A stretch of 64,000 bases of DNA, from positions 1,054,001 to 1,118,000 of the forward strand of contig BROI01000003.1 in NCBI GenBank assembly GCA_027923505.1, in the 5' to 3' direction. This DNA is from Mayamaea pseudoterrestris. Its lineage: Eukaryota > Bacillariophyta > Bacillariophyceae > Sellaphorales > Sellaphoraceae. Below the pieces are notes generated by a model. It had not been told where the DNA came from and did no database searches. It saw only the letters and a program-made list of their open reading frames with translations. The position numbers and the translations under genes are program-made. Shown here in pieces: positions 24,501 to 35,512 of this stretch (positions are counted from its first letter, which is position 1; every line of letters begins with the position of its first letter).

Positions 24501-27500
24501 AACAACCTCGCTGAGCACTTGGCTGCTAACCGCCCCATCTAGGGGTGCCGCTCAGTGAGTAGCCTCGCTGAGCCTTCATCATCTTTTGCGTCACAGCCGG
24601 CCGCTCCATTGACCGACTCTGCCTGCCAAGATGATGTTTCAGCCAAGGCCTTTGCCATTGACGTTCCTCCCAAGCGATGGCGCCCCAAGCCGCAAGCTGC
24701 CTACCATCCCACCGATGAGTATAACCTGCCCGACAGCTTCTTCATTCACCGGAAACTTGGCAAAGGAGCGGTTGACGTGAGCATTGATGAGCTGCCTCCC
24801 CGTGATGACCTCCTGCATTATGATTCTCTCAAGCACAAGCCATTCATGGAGAAGCACCTCAAGATCGACGCCACTTGCCCCGCCGACATTGCAGCTATCA
24901 TCAAGGAAACAATCATTCGCAACTTTGATGCATTTGATGAGGAAGGCGTCCGACGCCCTGCTCGAGGCATTCTCTTTCACATTGACACTGGCAGTGCTCA
25001 GCCCATCTGCGTTCCTCAGCCTCGCTACGGTGTGCATGAAGCCCCCATCATGCAACAGCAAATTGATGCTCTCCTCCACAATGGCATGATCAAGCGCAAC
25101 TATGGACCATGGGCTATGAAACTTGTCCTTGCTCCCAAGCCCCACCAAGAAGACATTGAGGACATCACTGATTTCATCTGGCGCATGTGTGTCAACTTCC
25201 AGCCACTCAACAAGATTACCCTCCTCTTTCGCTACTGGATTCCCCGTTGCGCCGACGCCCTGCAACTTCTCAATGATAGCCAAGGCCCCTTGTTTGCTAT
25301 CAGCGTCGACGCCGACAGCGGCTTCCACCAGATTGGAGTCACCAACGAGACACATGATAAGCTGGCATTCTGGGGTCCCGACCAGCAGAAATATGCCTAC
25401 ACAGTCATGCCATTCGGTCCTACCAACTGCCCTTCCGTCTTCCAGTGCCTCATGGGCAAGGTCACTGATTACTGCAAGAAACTGATTGCTGCAGGTCTTC
25501 CACCAAGTCAAGCAGCCTCCGGCGCCATGTATGTCATCAAGAACGTGATCGACGACCTCCTCCTGCTCTCCAATGACCGTCACTACCTTTGCTACGTCTT
25601 TGACTGCCTTTGTCAAGCATTCATTCACTTCCGGCTCACCTTCAAGTTGAAGAAATGCGACTTCTTCTTCAATCGCCTGGAATGGCTTGGTCAGCACGAC
25701 AATCCCCTGGCAATGTTCCTTCCAAGTTTGACTTGATCCGCAACTGGGCCTTGCCCACAACGTCGCAAGCCCTCAACTCCTTCGTCAGCTTCTGTGGCTT
25801 CTACCGCAATTACCTACCTTTCTTTGAATATATCATCACCCCACTTCGCCAGCTTATCCGACAGCACAAGCACTCGTCCATCCCTCATACTGCCTGGTCT
25901 CCAGTTCTCCTTGAGCTTTTCAACCAACTCAAAGCTGCCATCACATCTTCTCCCTGCCTCGCCCGTGCCGATTCCTCTACACCCTTCTTCATCAAAACCG
26001 ACTGGTCTGCCAAGAGCGTTGCTTCCATTCTCATGCAACCAGACAACTCCGCTGCCTCTCAAGCTGCACTTCTTGCCATGGATGCTGGTGCAGCATGTGC
26101 CTTTGACAAAACCAAATCCGGTGCCCGCCTGCGTCCTATCAGCTTCAACCACGTTCTGCGGATGAACCCGGAGTCTCTTGCTTGAGGCTGGTCGCTGGAC
26201 TTCACATTCATTCCTTGGTAAGAAGTTTAAGTTGTTTTACTGGCTCTGTGACTGCAATGCCATCTCTGCCCTGCTTTCCTACGAGGCGACAACCATCTTC
26301 CGGCTGGCCATGGACCTTCTTGGCTATACCTTCGAGATCATCCATCGTCCTGAACGCATGATGCAAGATGTTGCTTGCAGCCGCCATTACGCACACTGTG
26401 ATCCCTTAGTCCGCAGTATATCCTTTTCTGCGCGCCGCCAGCTTCACTGCCAACCCAAGTCAGTTTCTTCCCGTTCCCATGAGTGCACTTTCTGCACGAG
26501 GCTCCTATATTCCACCAAGCCCGCCTCCCTCCGCTACCTCAACTGCTGCCTTCTCCATCATGGACCCCCTGCCCTCGCCTGCCACTGTGCCTTCTACGCT
26601 ATCAACATTCAGCACCATTCTCTGCAGTCATGGCATTCGCTCCTCCGCACGTCAATCGCCTACCACATCAACCAGCCACCAGCACCTACCCTTCAGCACC
26701 TCCTTCCTGTGGCATCAATGTTCCTCCCCGTGCACTCGCATTGGGCAGTGACTCCAGTGCCATTGCATCCCACCTTGTTCATCAGCACTATCTTCCCTGG
26801 TTCATTAGCCACCTGGCATCAAAAGCCCTCAAGCCATGACTGCATTTTGCCATCAAATCTTCTTCTGCTCCATCAGTGTGAATCTCGCCGTCAACTCTGT
26901 CAGCGCCTCCACTCTGCAAGCATTCATCGCACCTACGACCCGACAGCCTCCATCTTGTCAGATGCATCAACGCTGGCTGGCTTCTCCTCCTTCGCTGGCT
27001 GCGACTCTACCTACTCGCCACGTGACGGCCTTCTCTCCACATGGTTATCTGCAACTCTTGCCCTCTTCACTGGCCTCAGCCACTCCCATGCTCTGCGCCA
27101 CTTTGTCATCATTATTCCAACTACCATGAGCCCTTCACCGTCCTCTACACCAAGTCCACCTGCCTACCCTGACTTTGTTGCACCATGTCTTCATCACCAT
27201 TCCTCCTCCTGGACAAGCCATGCCTCCATCTCCTGGAGCCAGGACTTTGGTGATCGCATTTCTCGAGGCACTCTCTACATTTTTGGTGTCTCCACCTTGG
27301 TTGCCAGCTGCTCTTCCTTGCTCTCTGACATCAGCACCTTGCCTACCCTCGGTGCGGATGCACCAGCCTACGGCGTTTTCGTGGACCGTCACCTCCATCA
27401 ACCTTGTGCCTCTACCTCCGCCTGTGCCTTTCCTGTCACTCCATCTCCAGTTCACCAACACATTGACAGTTTTTCACCTTGTGTCATGGGCACACTTGAC

Positions 27501-30329
27501 TGTCTGGGCACTTCTGTTCCCATCCTTCATCCCAGCCATCCTGCCTACATTCTTCCGCTTCTACCTGATTCACCCTTCTCTGGTAGCTTTGCTATCCCCT
27601 TCTACTCGCCGAACGATGAGCTTCAATACAGCCCTTGCGCACCATCCGAGCTTCTGTCTCTCCTGTCCTTCAACCATCACTCCGCGGGCTACATTCTTAC
27701 TCAGCCACTCTTGGACCAGCATCTCATCATTCAAGAATGTGCCGGTGTCATCAGTCTTTCTGCCATTCTGCACCATGTTATTTCCACTGTGGCAGCCTCC
27801 GTCATGTACCCACCCCCTGCGGGCAGCATTGCTTGCTACACCTCCCCAGTCTCCCTGATTCACCCATCTCAAATTCCGACACTCCCTGAGTGGACAGCTG
27901 CCTACGCCGCTGATCCCTGCTGCTCTGCCATCATTGCCAAGCTTGAGTCTCCTGCACCATGGTCATCTTCAGAACTCTCCCAGATCAACTCCTGCTACCG
28001 TCAAATGGCTCGCCTTCAAGCCTTTTGCCTCTCCAATGGTCGCCTCACAGTCTACACGCACACCACTGATTCCACTCGCGCCCTCCTGTTGATTGTGGTT
28101 CCAGAATCCCTGCGCCGTCGTGTCTTTGATGCATTTCACGGCTCTCCTTGCGCCGGCCATATGGGACCCAAAAAGGTCCTTCTGCGCTTGCGTTTGCTAT
28201 TCTTCTGGCCCAACATGAGCTCGTTTGTACACCACGCGTGCAAGGCTTGTCCTGAATGTCACTTGGCCAATGCAACCTCTCGCCCATCAAGCACTCTTCT
28301 TCATGGCACTATCTTACAGCAACCAATGGCCCTACTTCACATTGATGCCTGGATGCCCGGCGTCACCACATCCTTCTTTGGCAAGCACACTGGTATCCTC
28401 ACTGTCGTCTGTGATTTAACTGGTTTTGTCGTTGTGGTTCCATACACCAAGGCTACATCTGCCAACTTTGCCCGACTGCTTGTGTCCGACGTACTCCTTC
28501 TATATGGCTTCTGCTCTGGTGTGGTCATTGATGACGATAGCAAGTTCAAAGGGTACTTCAAGTCCATGTGCACTCAACTTGGCCTCGCTTATCACGTCCT
28601 CTCCAAAGGCAACCATCAGGCCATGCGCTGCGAACGTGTTCACCGCTATTTTAACAAGGTTGCCAAGATTGAGTGCGGCAAGCGTGAGACCAACAAGGTG
28701 TTTGTGGAGGCCGCTAAGCTGGCTGGATACGCCTGGAATTGCATGCCCATTGACGGCACAGACATTGTCCGCAGCTTCGTGGTGACTGGTCGAGTGTTCA
28801 AGTTCCCTCTGGAGGTTGCCTTAGAGACACTCCTTGCTCCTACTGATAACGCCAGTCTCAGCCTGCAACGCTTCCTTACCAGCATATCGGATACTCATAT
28901 CTTCTCGCGGGAAATCCTCTCTATCCTTGTGGCCGACCGCCGCGCTGCCCACCGTGAAGTCATCAATGCTACCCGCACTCCAGTTCATTACCTTGTTGGT
29001 GATCTGGTAACAGCCAAGCGACAGGTTTCCAGTGACTCTACTCAAAACCGAGTTGGCAAACTCTCCTACGATGTTCAAGGACCTTTCAAAGTTGTCGAAG
29101 TGACCTCCCACGACTCCTACATGGTCCAAAAATGGGATGATCCCACTGCCCCTCTGCTGCGCTTCAAAGGTGGGCTTTTACACCCTCTGCCGCCTGTCCT
29201 CCAACCCTGCCTGCCTATCGATACCATTGATTACCACTACCTCAACATTGATCGTGCCCCTGTCTTGCACCCTTTCAAGAACCACCTCGGTATTGATTCT
29301 TACAACTATCTCTGGCTGCACGGCACTCCTCCTCCAGCCCGCAATCCAAATGATCCACCTCCCTCCATCCCTGCTTCCATCTCTGCCATCAACCCTTCTG
29401 CCCCTCGCCTCTCAGACCTGCTTGGTACTTCAGCTACGCCTTCCAACTCCTCCATCCCCGATGTGGTGCTGCAGCCATCATGTGAAGCAAGACCTACCAG
29501 ACCTACCAACTTTGTCCTACGACATACTGACCCGTCTGTCTGCTGCACCGATCCAGAAAGCCTCTGTCACGCCATCCAGCAGTCACGTGACAAGCTTTTC
29601 TTTGTGACCTACCTTGCCACTGGAACGATGGTGCCCTCCCTTCACATGGTCCAAGTTGATCTCAACTCCTCTGCATTGAGTCGCGACTCGTCAAACTACC
29701 GCACTAATGGAACCTACTATTGCAACTTCCAGAAGCGGCCGGAAAGTGACTCTAGCTTACCCTGGAGCCAAAGCCGGTGGCGTACACACTGGTGTGAATT
29801 TCACAAAAGTACGGATGACGAATTGCTTTACGGCAAGACCGTCGAGTTTCGCCGAGCAATCAAGGCCCCAGACTACTCCAGATACACGGCCTTTGCAAAT
29901 TTCTTCAACCTTACCGACCCAGACACATTTGTCTACGGGCCCTTTGAGTTTGCGGATGAAGGTATCTTGCCATCTGGAGGTGAGAAGAGCCGAGAACGAG
30001 TTGAGAAGCTTCACTGGCTACGTCTCCAGGAAATTATCAAAGACCGGCCAAGCATTCCCTTCCCAAATCTCCTTCCTACAGACATCCAAGAGCCTCAAGC
30101 TATTCCTCCCTCTCTCAAACGAAGAAAGCACTAGATTAATCACTCAGATAGTCTATTTGTTAACTCAAGTCATTCATCCAAGCCTTATTCCTTTCCTGCC
30201 AAGTTAGCCTGCCAGCCCTGCAACCATTCGCCAGCCATCTGTCAATTCCGCCCACGCCTGTCTAAGCATTTCCAGCGTCGCCTTATCAGCCATTCTATCC
30301 GGTTAAGCCAGTGTTGTGTGATCTTTGTT

Positions 30330-30515
30330 GTTTGCCAGCCTTGTTGTGTGAAAAGCCTTGTTGTGTGAAAAGCCTTGTGTGTGAAAAGCCAGCCATAAAG
30401 CCATAAAGCCAGCCATAAAGCCATTCAGCCAGCCATAAAGCCAAAAAGCCAGCCAGCCATAAAGCCATAAAGCCAGCCAGCCATTCAGCCATAAGCCAGC
30501 CAGCCTTGTTCTCCT
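30330..30515. repeat. Minisatellite in the Gypsy 3' untranslated part
   Basis: Two interleaved short-unit arrays: AAAGCCTTGTTGTGTG-type units (about 30330-30385), then many AGCCAGCCATAAAGCC-type units with variable AAGCCAT spacing (about 30385-30500). It lies after the integrase region and before the 3' LTR. Confidence 0.9.
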
Positions 30516-30666
30516 CCCTTTACTCAGATCTTCTGCTGGTCTTGCGTTCACCGGGCTTTCGCGGGGCTGCTTTGTATTTATACTTACTCAGCCCAAAATA
30601 TGGCATTCCTATTCAGGTGGCCGCCCGGAACCCTCATTCATGATACTCGCTCCCCAGGAAGAAGGA

Positions 30667-31071
30667 TGTGAAGCAGCCTTTGGCATTTGATGCTCGACAC
30701 CCTGCCGCCCGGCGTTCGAGCGCGACGAGCCTCGCTAAGCAAGGCGTTCCGTCCTAACAAAGCCCTGCGTTTGCCTTGCGCGGTCGTGACAAGTGCGTCC
30801 TGCCTCTAAATAGACTTGGATACTTAAGGAAATGTCACTTGGCGAACCAGTCACGCCAGCGTGTTGGCGACTCAACAGCTCCTTCCACGGTGCTGGTTTC
30901 GATCCTTTTTGCCTCACACCCCTTGACCGACGAGCATCTCCTGCCTCTTCTGTCTCCTTTTGTTGCTCCTCTGCTCCTTTAACCATCTAAACAAGCCTTT
31001 ATCATGTACTTTGGAAACGCTAGCCAGTCTCTAACTAGTAGCCGCTCGCTCGGAGCACCCCAAGCTTCAAA
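30667..31071 (+). repeat. Gypsy 3' LTR
   Basis: 405 bp, nearly identical to the 5' LTR. It is followed directly by CACC (31072-31075), the right copy of the target-site duplication, and then by NTPase gene 2 coding sequence on the minus strand. Confidence 0.95.
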
Positions 31072-31706
31072 CACCCCACGAAAGCTAGTGGAGGCACATA
31101 TGCGCGAGAACAGTCGCATTGGTCAAGCCGGTGGCTGATTAGCTTTAAGAGTCTTTTGTCGAATCCATAGGGGCAAATATATTTTTCCGAATCATTGTAC
31201 AATGGAATCAAAGGTAGTATTTGGGAGGGTGGCTTCAAGTTTGTATAATCAAAAGGCCGTCGAAACGCTCGTCGCATATTTTTTAGGGCCGAGACGAGCC
31301 GTTGCTTCCATTGTCGCCTTGAGATTGCTGATTGAAATTCTTCCATCGCCAAAAATTCATTATACGTAACTGAACTTGTACCAAATGAGTAATTTCGCAT
31401 ATCAATGACATCGGAGAATGTGTGAATATGGTGTAATTTGCTTGACTCTTCGACCAGAAAATCCACCTTGTAGTCACGAAGCAACTTGTCAAACGCTGCG
31501 TCATTATTTAAATCCGCTGGAAATTCGCCGTAACTCGTCAAGCATATGATATGCTTGCGCTCCAACAGCGCTGTGGTCGATATGGCGCTTGTTGTTCTGA
31601 TGCGGTCGAGGTAGCGGAAATGTTTCACGATCGAAAAGCATTGTGCAACGCGATGCAGCGATATCGCAGCAATGAGCAGCAGCAGTAAACGAACAACAAT
31701 CGACAT
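31072..31706 (-). pseudogene. Crinkler/RHS-like NTPase gene 2, N-terminal part (split by Gypsy)
   Basis: The minus-strand start is best placed at 31706 (an upstream ATG at 31727 is in frame). The product opens with a Leu/Ile-rich signal peptide ending VAQC followed by FSI, then basic and Ser/Thr residues with STTALLE; copy 1 has the same order, including STTAL. A single header-like domain follows (FPADLNNDAAFDKLLRDYKVDFLV ... HIHTFSDVIDMRNYSF in two blocks), against two in copy 1, then a linker and the PPLAFVG strand that precedes the P-loop. The coding sequence then meets the 3' LTR of the Gypsy element. The matching downstream part is at 19614-21157, and the break falls at the P-loop. The promoter faces that of the HEAAH protein. 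Confidence 0.7.
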
Positions 31707-32120
31707 GGTGCAGCGCGGCGCGCGCAAGTACTTTAGTAGATGAATCGATTTGCAGACCCTCTGTTCTCAAACATGATCGTTGATGCGGCAGCGCATCGGC
31801 GAGACGAAAGGAGAATGTCGCATATAGTGTCGTACCGGTACAATATGAAAACAAGTACGACTCACATTTCGCGTTCGTTATTTGGAACAACAACGTTAAA
31901 TCTTCCCAATCATCGCACGCTTGCGAGTATTGGCGCGCCACCTCACCTTCGAACATGATGCGGCTGGCACCATGGCGAGAAAGTGACGAGACGAGACGAT
32001 CCTGTCTCTGACACGAGCCGCAAAGCCTGACTCGTCGTTGCAAGCAGCAGCATTTGACAATAGCAGTGCTTACAATCTTGTAATTTGCTTCACTTGCAAA
32101 CAAATAATCAGCAATCAATC
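31707..32120. promoter_or_regulatory. Divergent intergenic region, NTPase gene 2 / HEAAH protein
   Basis: About 414 bp between head-to-head starts. It contains the palindrome GGCGCGCC at 31932-31939 in the context TTGGCGCGCCA, which fits an E2F/DP-type site. No other signal was clear. Confidence 0.4.
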
Positions 32121-33379
32121 ATGAAGCATTTTTCTTTCTCAGCGCTCGCGTTCGCCGCGGCGTTGCACTCATCCAATGCCTTTATCGCGTCGCAACGTCG
32201 CGCTGCATTCAGAGAGTTACACATGACTAGCAGCAGCGAGCAAGTGGAGGCGCTGCTCGCCACGGCGGCCAAGGCGCGGCAGGATGCGGAAAAATTGCGG
32301 CAGGTACGAGCGAATGAGCGCAGTGATGGCGTGTGTGAGAGAGTGTATCGTCATGTTTGGACGCTGCGAGTATAAAGTATATACATTGAGCAGCATTGTT
32401 ATAATGTACTTTAGCCATGCAGCTGCGTTTCTCATTCCATTCATTAACCTTCTGCTACTCTACACGAATCATGTATACACAGGAACTCGGCATGTCGACA
32501 TCTCCCAGTGCAGTTGCCGCGCCTGTTTCCACCAAAAAGTCGTCGACGGAACTCTTGTCGCTGCTACCCGACTTGATCCAGCGAAACGACTGGACGTCCA
32601 TTGCCAAGTACTCGTCGCAGTTTGGTTCCGCCAATCTCAAGACCTTTGCCGTCTCGCTGAGCATGCTCGAGCAGCGCACGCAACTCACCGCCAGTGCGCT
32701 GGGCATTTTGAGCGGCGACGACGACGTGAATTTGGACGACTTTAAATACGCCTCCGTCGGCGTCTTGGCCTTTTCCTGTGTCTCGGGCGTGGCGGCGCTG
32801 GCCTTTCTGCCGCCCAACGTGGGCGCCACCGTGTGCTACATTGTTGCTTTACTCCCAGTCCTGTTCTTGGCGCTGGGTTCCACGGCGCCGGGAATCATTG
32901 CCGGGGCAATCAAACGTATCAAGAATGACAGCAATGATAGTAACGCAGTATCAGCATCCGAGCGCGCGCTGCGCCACGAGGCGGCGCACTTTTGCTGCGG
33001 CTACTGGTGCGGTCTGCCCATTCGAAGCTACAATGTTGCTTCGAACGAGTTGGCGCAGGTCGAGTTTGCCGTCAACGATTCCGAGTACAGCGCCACGACA
33101 GTGGCGGCGCTGGCCGTCACGGGACTGGCGGGGTTGGTGGGCGAAGCCATGGCGTACGGCAACGCCAAGGGCGCGGCGCAGGATTTAATGACACTGGACA
33201 GTGTCTTTCGCAGCGCCAAGGAGTTTTACGGAGCGCAGCAGCAGCAAGATTTGACGCGATGGGCCGCCCTGACGGCGTCGCTCATGCTCCAAAAGAATCA
33301 GTCAAAGTATGACAAGGTGTATGAGGCGTTTCAGCGCGAGGCGAGTTTGGCGGAATGCGTGGCAATACTTGAATCGTAA
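32121..33379 (+). CDS. Plastid-targeted HEAAH membrane protein, FtsH-protease-domain-like without AAA
   Basis: Exons 32121-32303 and 32483-33379, with a 179-bp intron, give 359 residues. The leader is a signal peptide ending HSSNA followed by FIASQRRAAFR, a clear ASAFAP-type bipartite plastid signal. Two hydrophobic segments (about residues 140-185) precede HEAAH (226-230), an HExxH zinc motif, and a later ALAVTGLAGLVGEAMAYGNAKGAAQDL-type block (in two parts AGLVGEAMAYG and AKGAAQDL) that matches the third-ligand region of M41/FtsH peptidases. There is no AAA ATPase domain. Plants and algae have similar thylakoid or envelope proteins of M41-like fold without ATPase, some thought to be proteolytically altered or inactive. 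Here HExxH is kept. The 3' end converges on the Cys-rich gene 95 bp away. Confidence 0.8.
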
Positions 33380-33474
33380 ATATTTTATCGTCATTGGCAG
33401 CTACTTTCAATATTAAATACACATTTTATCCATTAATATACATGGTTTCTATAATACATGTTACCATAATAAAG

Positions 33475-35049
33475 TTACCGAGTTTCTTGGCTGTTGATCG
33501 CTGTGAAACCAAGCCTTCGTCGCGCGCCTGGGACAGTTGGCGCCGTTGTGGGTGCCTTCGTATCAATATTTGCGGTTGGGACGACTGGCGCTTCCGTCTC
33601 GACAGCTGGTGAACTAGTTGTTGTTGGTACTGGTTCCGATGGAGTTGGCGGTGCAACCGTTGGGTATACATTCGTTGACGACGAGGCGCTGCCCTTGTAA
33701 CTGCCGGATGATGCAACACTACCGTTGACACTGTCAGAATTCTTGCCTCCCTTTGGTGCTGCGCCTTTTGCTGTTGACGATTTCTGGCCTTTGGTTCCTT
33801 TCGACGCGACTGGCATTTGAATCTTGGCGGCGCGTTTACTGCCGCCACCGCTGCCAGTCTTCTTTTGTTTCTTTTCAGGAAGTGCTGGCGGTTCGAAACA
33901 TTCCGCATGGTCAGGAAAGGACATGGACATGATGTGGTCGCCCACGCGCTCCTCGTAGAATGTGTGTTCCGCTTGCAGTAAACGTCTGACTTCATCGCCG
34001 CGGCCTTTGCCGCTGCGTGTTCGAGCCCGTTTGGTGCCCCGGCTTCCACTGTAGGATGCACTGTAGGATGCACTACCGACGGCAATGCTGCCGCCGGCTC
34101 TCTTGTTCAACGGCCGTGCCGGAGGACACGTTGGTTTCTGAGGTGTGGACGTAACGACTACGGTCGGTCGTCTCGTCAGTGGAGCAAACGTTGGCGTTTC
34201 TTCCACCGACGCCGTCGGTTCCTCGGTAACTATTGTTGCAGAAGTTGTCGGCATGATAGTCGGCGCAGGTGTCAAGTTGCTGCTGGTTGGTGCTTCCGTC
34301 GTGGGTTCCGGCGAGGCCGCTGGACAAACAACTTCCAAGGGAGCTTCCAAACCAAGCTGCAGACGAAATTTGGCAAAGCAAAAGCGTGAGAAGACTTTAT
34401 TCTTGTAAAAACGCCACGTAAAAAACCACCAAATCACTAGACTTACCAACTTGGTCCATCCGATTTGATCACCCGTCTGAAGTACTTGAAAGAAACCGCA
34501 CTCATTGTCGAACAAGATAATCCAAACGTTGGTAATATCTTCCTCCACCACGTTGGTGCCAACGATACTCATTTGAATCGCCTTTGGAATCTGCGCCGGC
34601 GACAGGGACGACACGTTTGTTGGATTTCCGGCAATGCTCACGTATTGAATCGTGTCGCCATTGGCGTATCCTTCACCGTAAAACGACGATCCAATCGGCG
34701 CCAAGCTTTGGTCGAGTTCAATAATATCGACGGAACTGACGCGGACTGGCACAAAGTCGCTCACACCTTCTCCCTCTGAGCCAAGACCTTGCGAGAAGCA
34801 GTCAAAGTCGGCAATGCCTGGTCCCATGACGTTGGTTTGGTTGCACACGTAGGAAAAGTTGAACTGAAACGTGTAGACGGATGGAGAGCAGGCGCAAATA
34901 GAAGTGCCAATCTCTTGGGCAGTGATAGATTGAACGAAGCAGGACGCGGCTAGTAGTAGGCTGCATGCAAGCCATGAGAGTGATGGCTTCCGTCGATTGC
35001 TTGTTGTTGCTGGTGCGGTATTCGTTGCTGTGCTTGTTTTGATTGTCAT
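33475..35049 (-). CDS. Secreted Cys-rich, Pro/Thr-rich protein (paralog A), unknown function
   Basis: Start chosen at 35049, because the signal peptide (LSWLACSLLLAASCFVQSITA) follows soon after; an in-frame ATG lies at 35142. A 90-bp GT-AG intron (34357-34446) interrupts the frame but contains no stop and is a multiple of three, so spliced (494 residues) and retained (524) products are both possible. The N-terminal domain, about 170 residues, begins SICACSPSVYTFQFNFSYVC and contains GPGIADFDC and GDQIGWT. It is followed by Pro/Thr/Ser stalks, a basic Ser/Gly segment and a second stalk. No membrane segment is seen in the spliced form. It is paralogous to the divergent gene at 35513-37536, sharing CxCSPSxY, GI-D-x-C and GWT plus the same intron position. 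The domain has the look of diatom surface proteins; no function is known to me. Confidence 0.78.
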   Translation of the reverse strand: MTIKTSTATNTAPATTSNRRKPSLSWLACSLLLAASCFVQSITAQEIGTSICACSPSVYTFQFNFSYVCNQTNVMGPGIADFDCFSQGLGSEGEGVSDFVPVRVSSVDIIELDQSLAPIGSSFYGEGYANGDTIQYVSIAGNPTNVSSLSPAQIPKAIQMSIVGTNVVEEDITNVWIILFDNECGFFQVLQTGDQIGWTKLVSLVIWWFFTWRFYKNKVFSRFCFAKFRLQLGLEAPLEVVCPAASPEPTTEAPTSSNLTPAPTIMPTTSATIVTEEPTASVEETPTFAPLTRRPTVVVTSTPQKPTCPPARPLNKRAGGSIAVGSASYSASYSGSRGTKRARTRSGKGRGDEVRRLLQAEHTFYEERVGDHIMSMSFPDHAECFEPPALPEKKQKKTGSGGGSKRAAKIQMPVASKGTKGQKSSTAKGAAPKGGKNSDSVNGSVASSGSYKGSASSSTNVYPTVAPPTPSEPVPTTTSSPAVETEAPVVPTANIDTKAPTTAPTVPGARRRLGFTAINSQETR

Positions 35050-35512
35050 GGCTATTGTAAATGCTTTGCGATTTGCGATGCGGATCGGCTGGAATGCGAA
35101 GTATATTGGTTGATTGTTGGTTGCTTGTTTGATGCAATGCAACTATATGAGGTCTTTAATGTTATCGATACGATACGCCGGCACGTAAGGAGCAAGAAGT
35201 TATTGTTGTTTCGTCGATGCAGGATGGACGATGGGAGTCGCTCCATCGGATCGTTTTGTGAGTCGTACCAAGGCTTTTTTGCGTTGCCAGATTTGTGGAG
35301 TAATCGCCGAAATTTGACTAATTACTTATGCCTCTAGAAACTCTTTAGCGTCACATAGTTCGGTAGTTTGACAGCAGGCAATATTGCAAAACACCTGCCT
35401 TTGCTGGACGCACGACCGAATTTGTCGAGGAATTCAGCGTTGCTGGAGGGACTTGCCGTCAAGACTTTGTCAATGTCGTTTCCGGCTCATCGAAGTACCA
35501 CTAGAGACCACC
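35050..35512. promoter_or_regulatory. Shared promoter region of the two Cys-rich paralogs
   Basis: 463 bp between the two start codons of a head-to-head paralog pair. No specific motif was identified. The plus-strand start at 35513 sits in a strong context, ACCACCATGG. Confidence 0.45.

Larger units (their letters stand above)
21158..31071 (+). mobile_element. Young Ty3/Gypsy LTR retrotransposon inserted in NTPase gene 2
   Basis: Two 405-bp LTRs flank an internal region starting with a probable tRNA-primer site (TGGCACCCGAAG, 21563) and ending in a purine-rich tract (AGGAAGAAGGA) before the 3' LTR. Parts in order: gag with a CCHC zinc knuckle (CLWCFETGHTFRQC, near 23410-23455), aspartic protease (FDTGST, near 23905), RT (about 25000-25680, with VIDDLLLLS near 25550), RNase H (about 25950-26400), a long Pro/Ser/His-rich spacer, integrase with a HHCC module (about 28130-28260) and a DDE core (about 28330-28650), then a C-terminal domain to about 30100. 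RT before integrase defines Gypsy. LTR near-identity indicates a very recent insertion. It looks nearly whole, with about three breaks in its coding frames. Confidence 0.93.

Noticed and set aside
24639-25760. 373-codon minus-strand frame inside the Gypsy
   Set aside because: It lies antisense to the reverse transcriptase region and has no domain; codon bias of the sense strand leaves the other strand open.
30330-30515. CRISPR-like array
   Set aside because: Units are short, contiguous and unspaced, inside a eukaryotic retroelement; it is a minisatellite.
30735-30986. 83-codon frame found identically in both Gypsy LTRs
   Set aside because: It is a chance frame in the LTR, duplicated with it, with no protein features.
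34357-34446. Treating paralog A as a single-exon gene
   Set aside because: The segment has GTAAGT and a pyrimidine-rich CTGCAG boundary, and paralog B has an intron at the same place, so an intron is more likely, though retention is possible.
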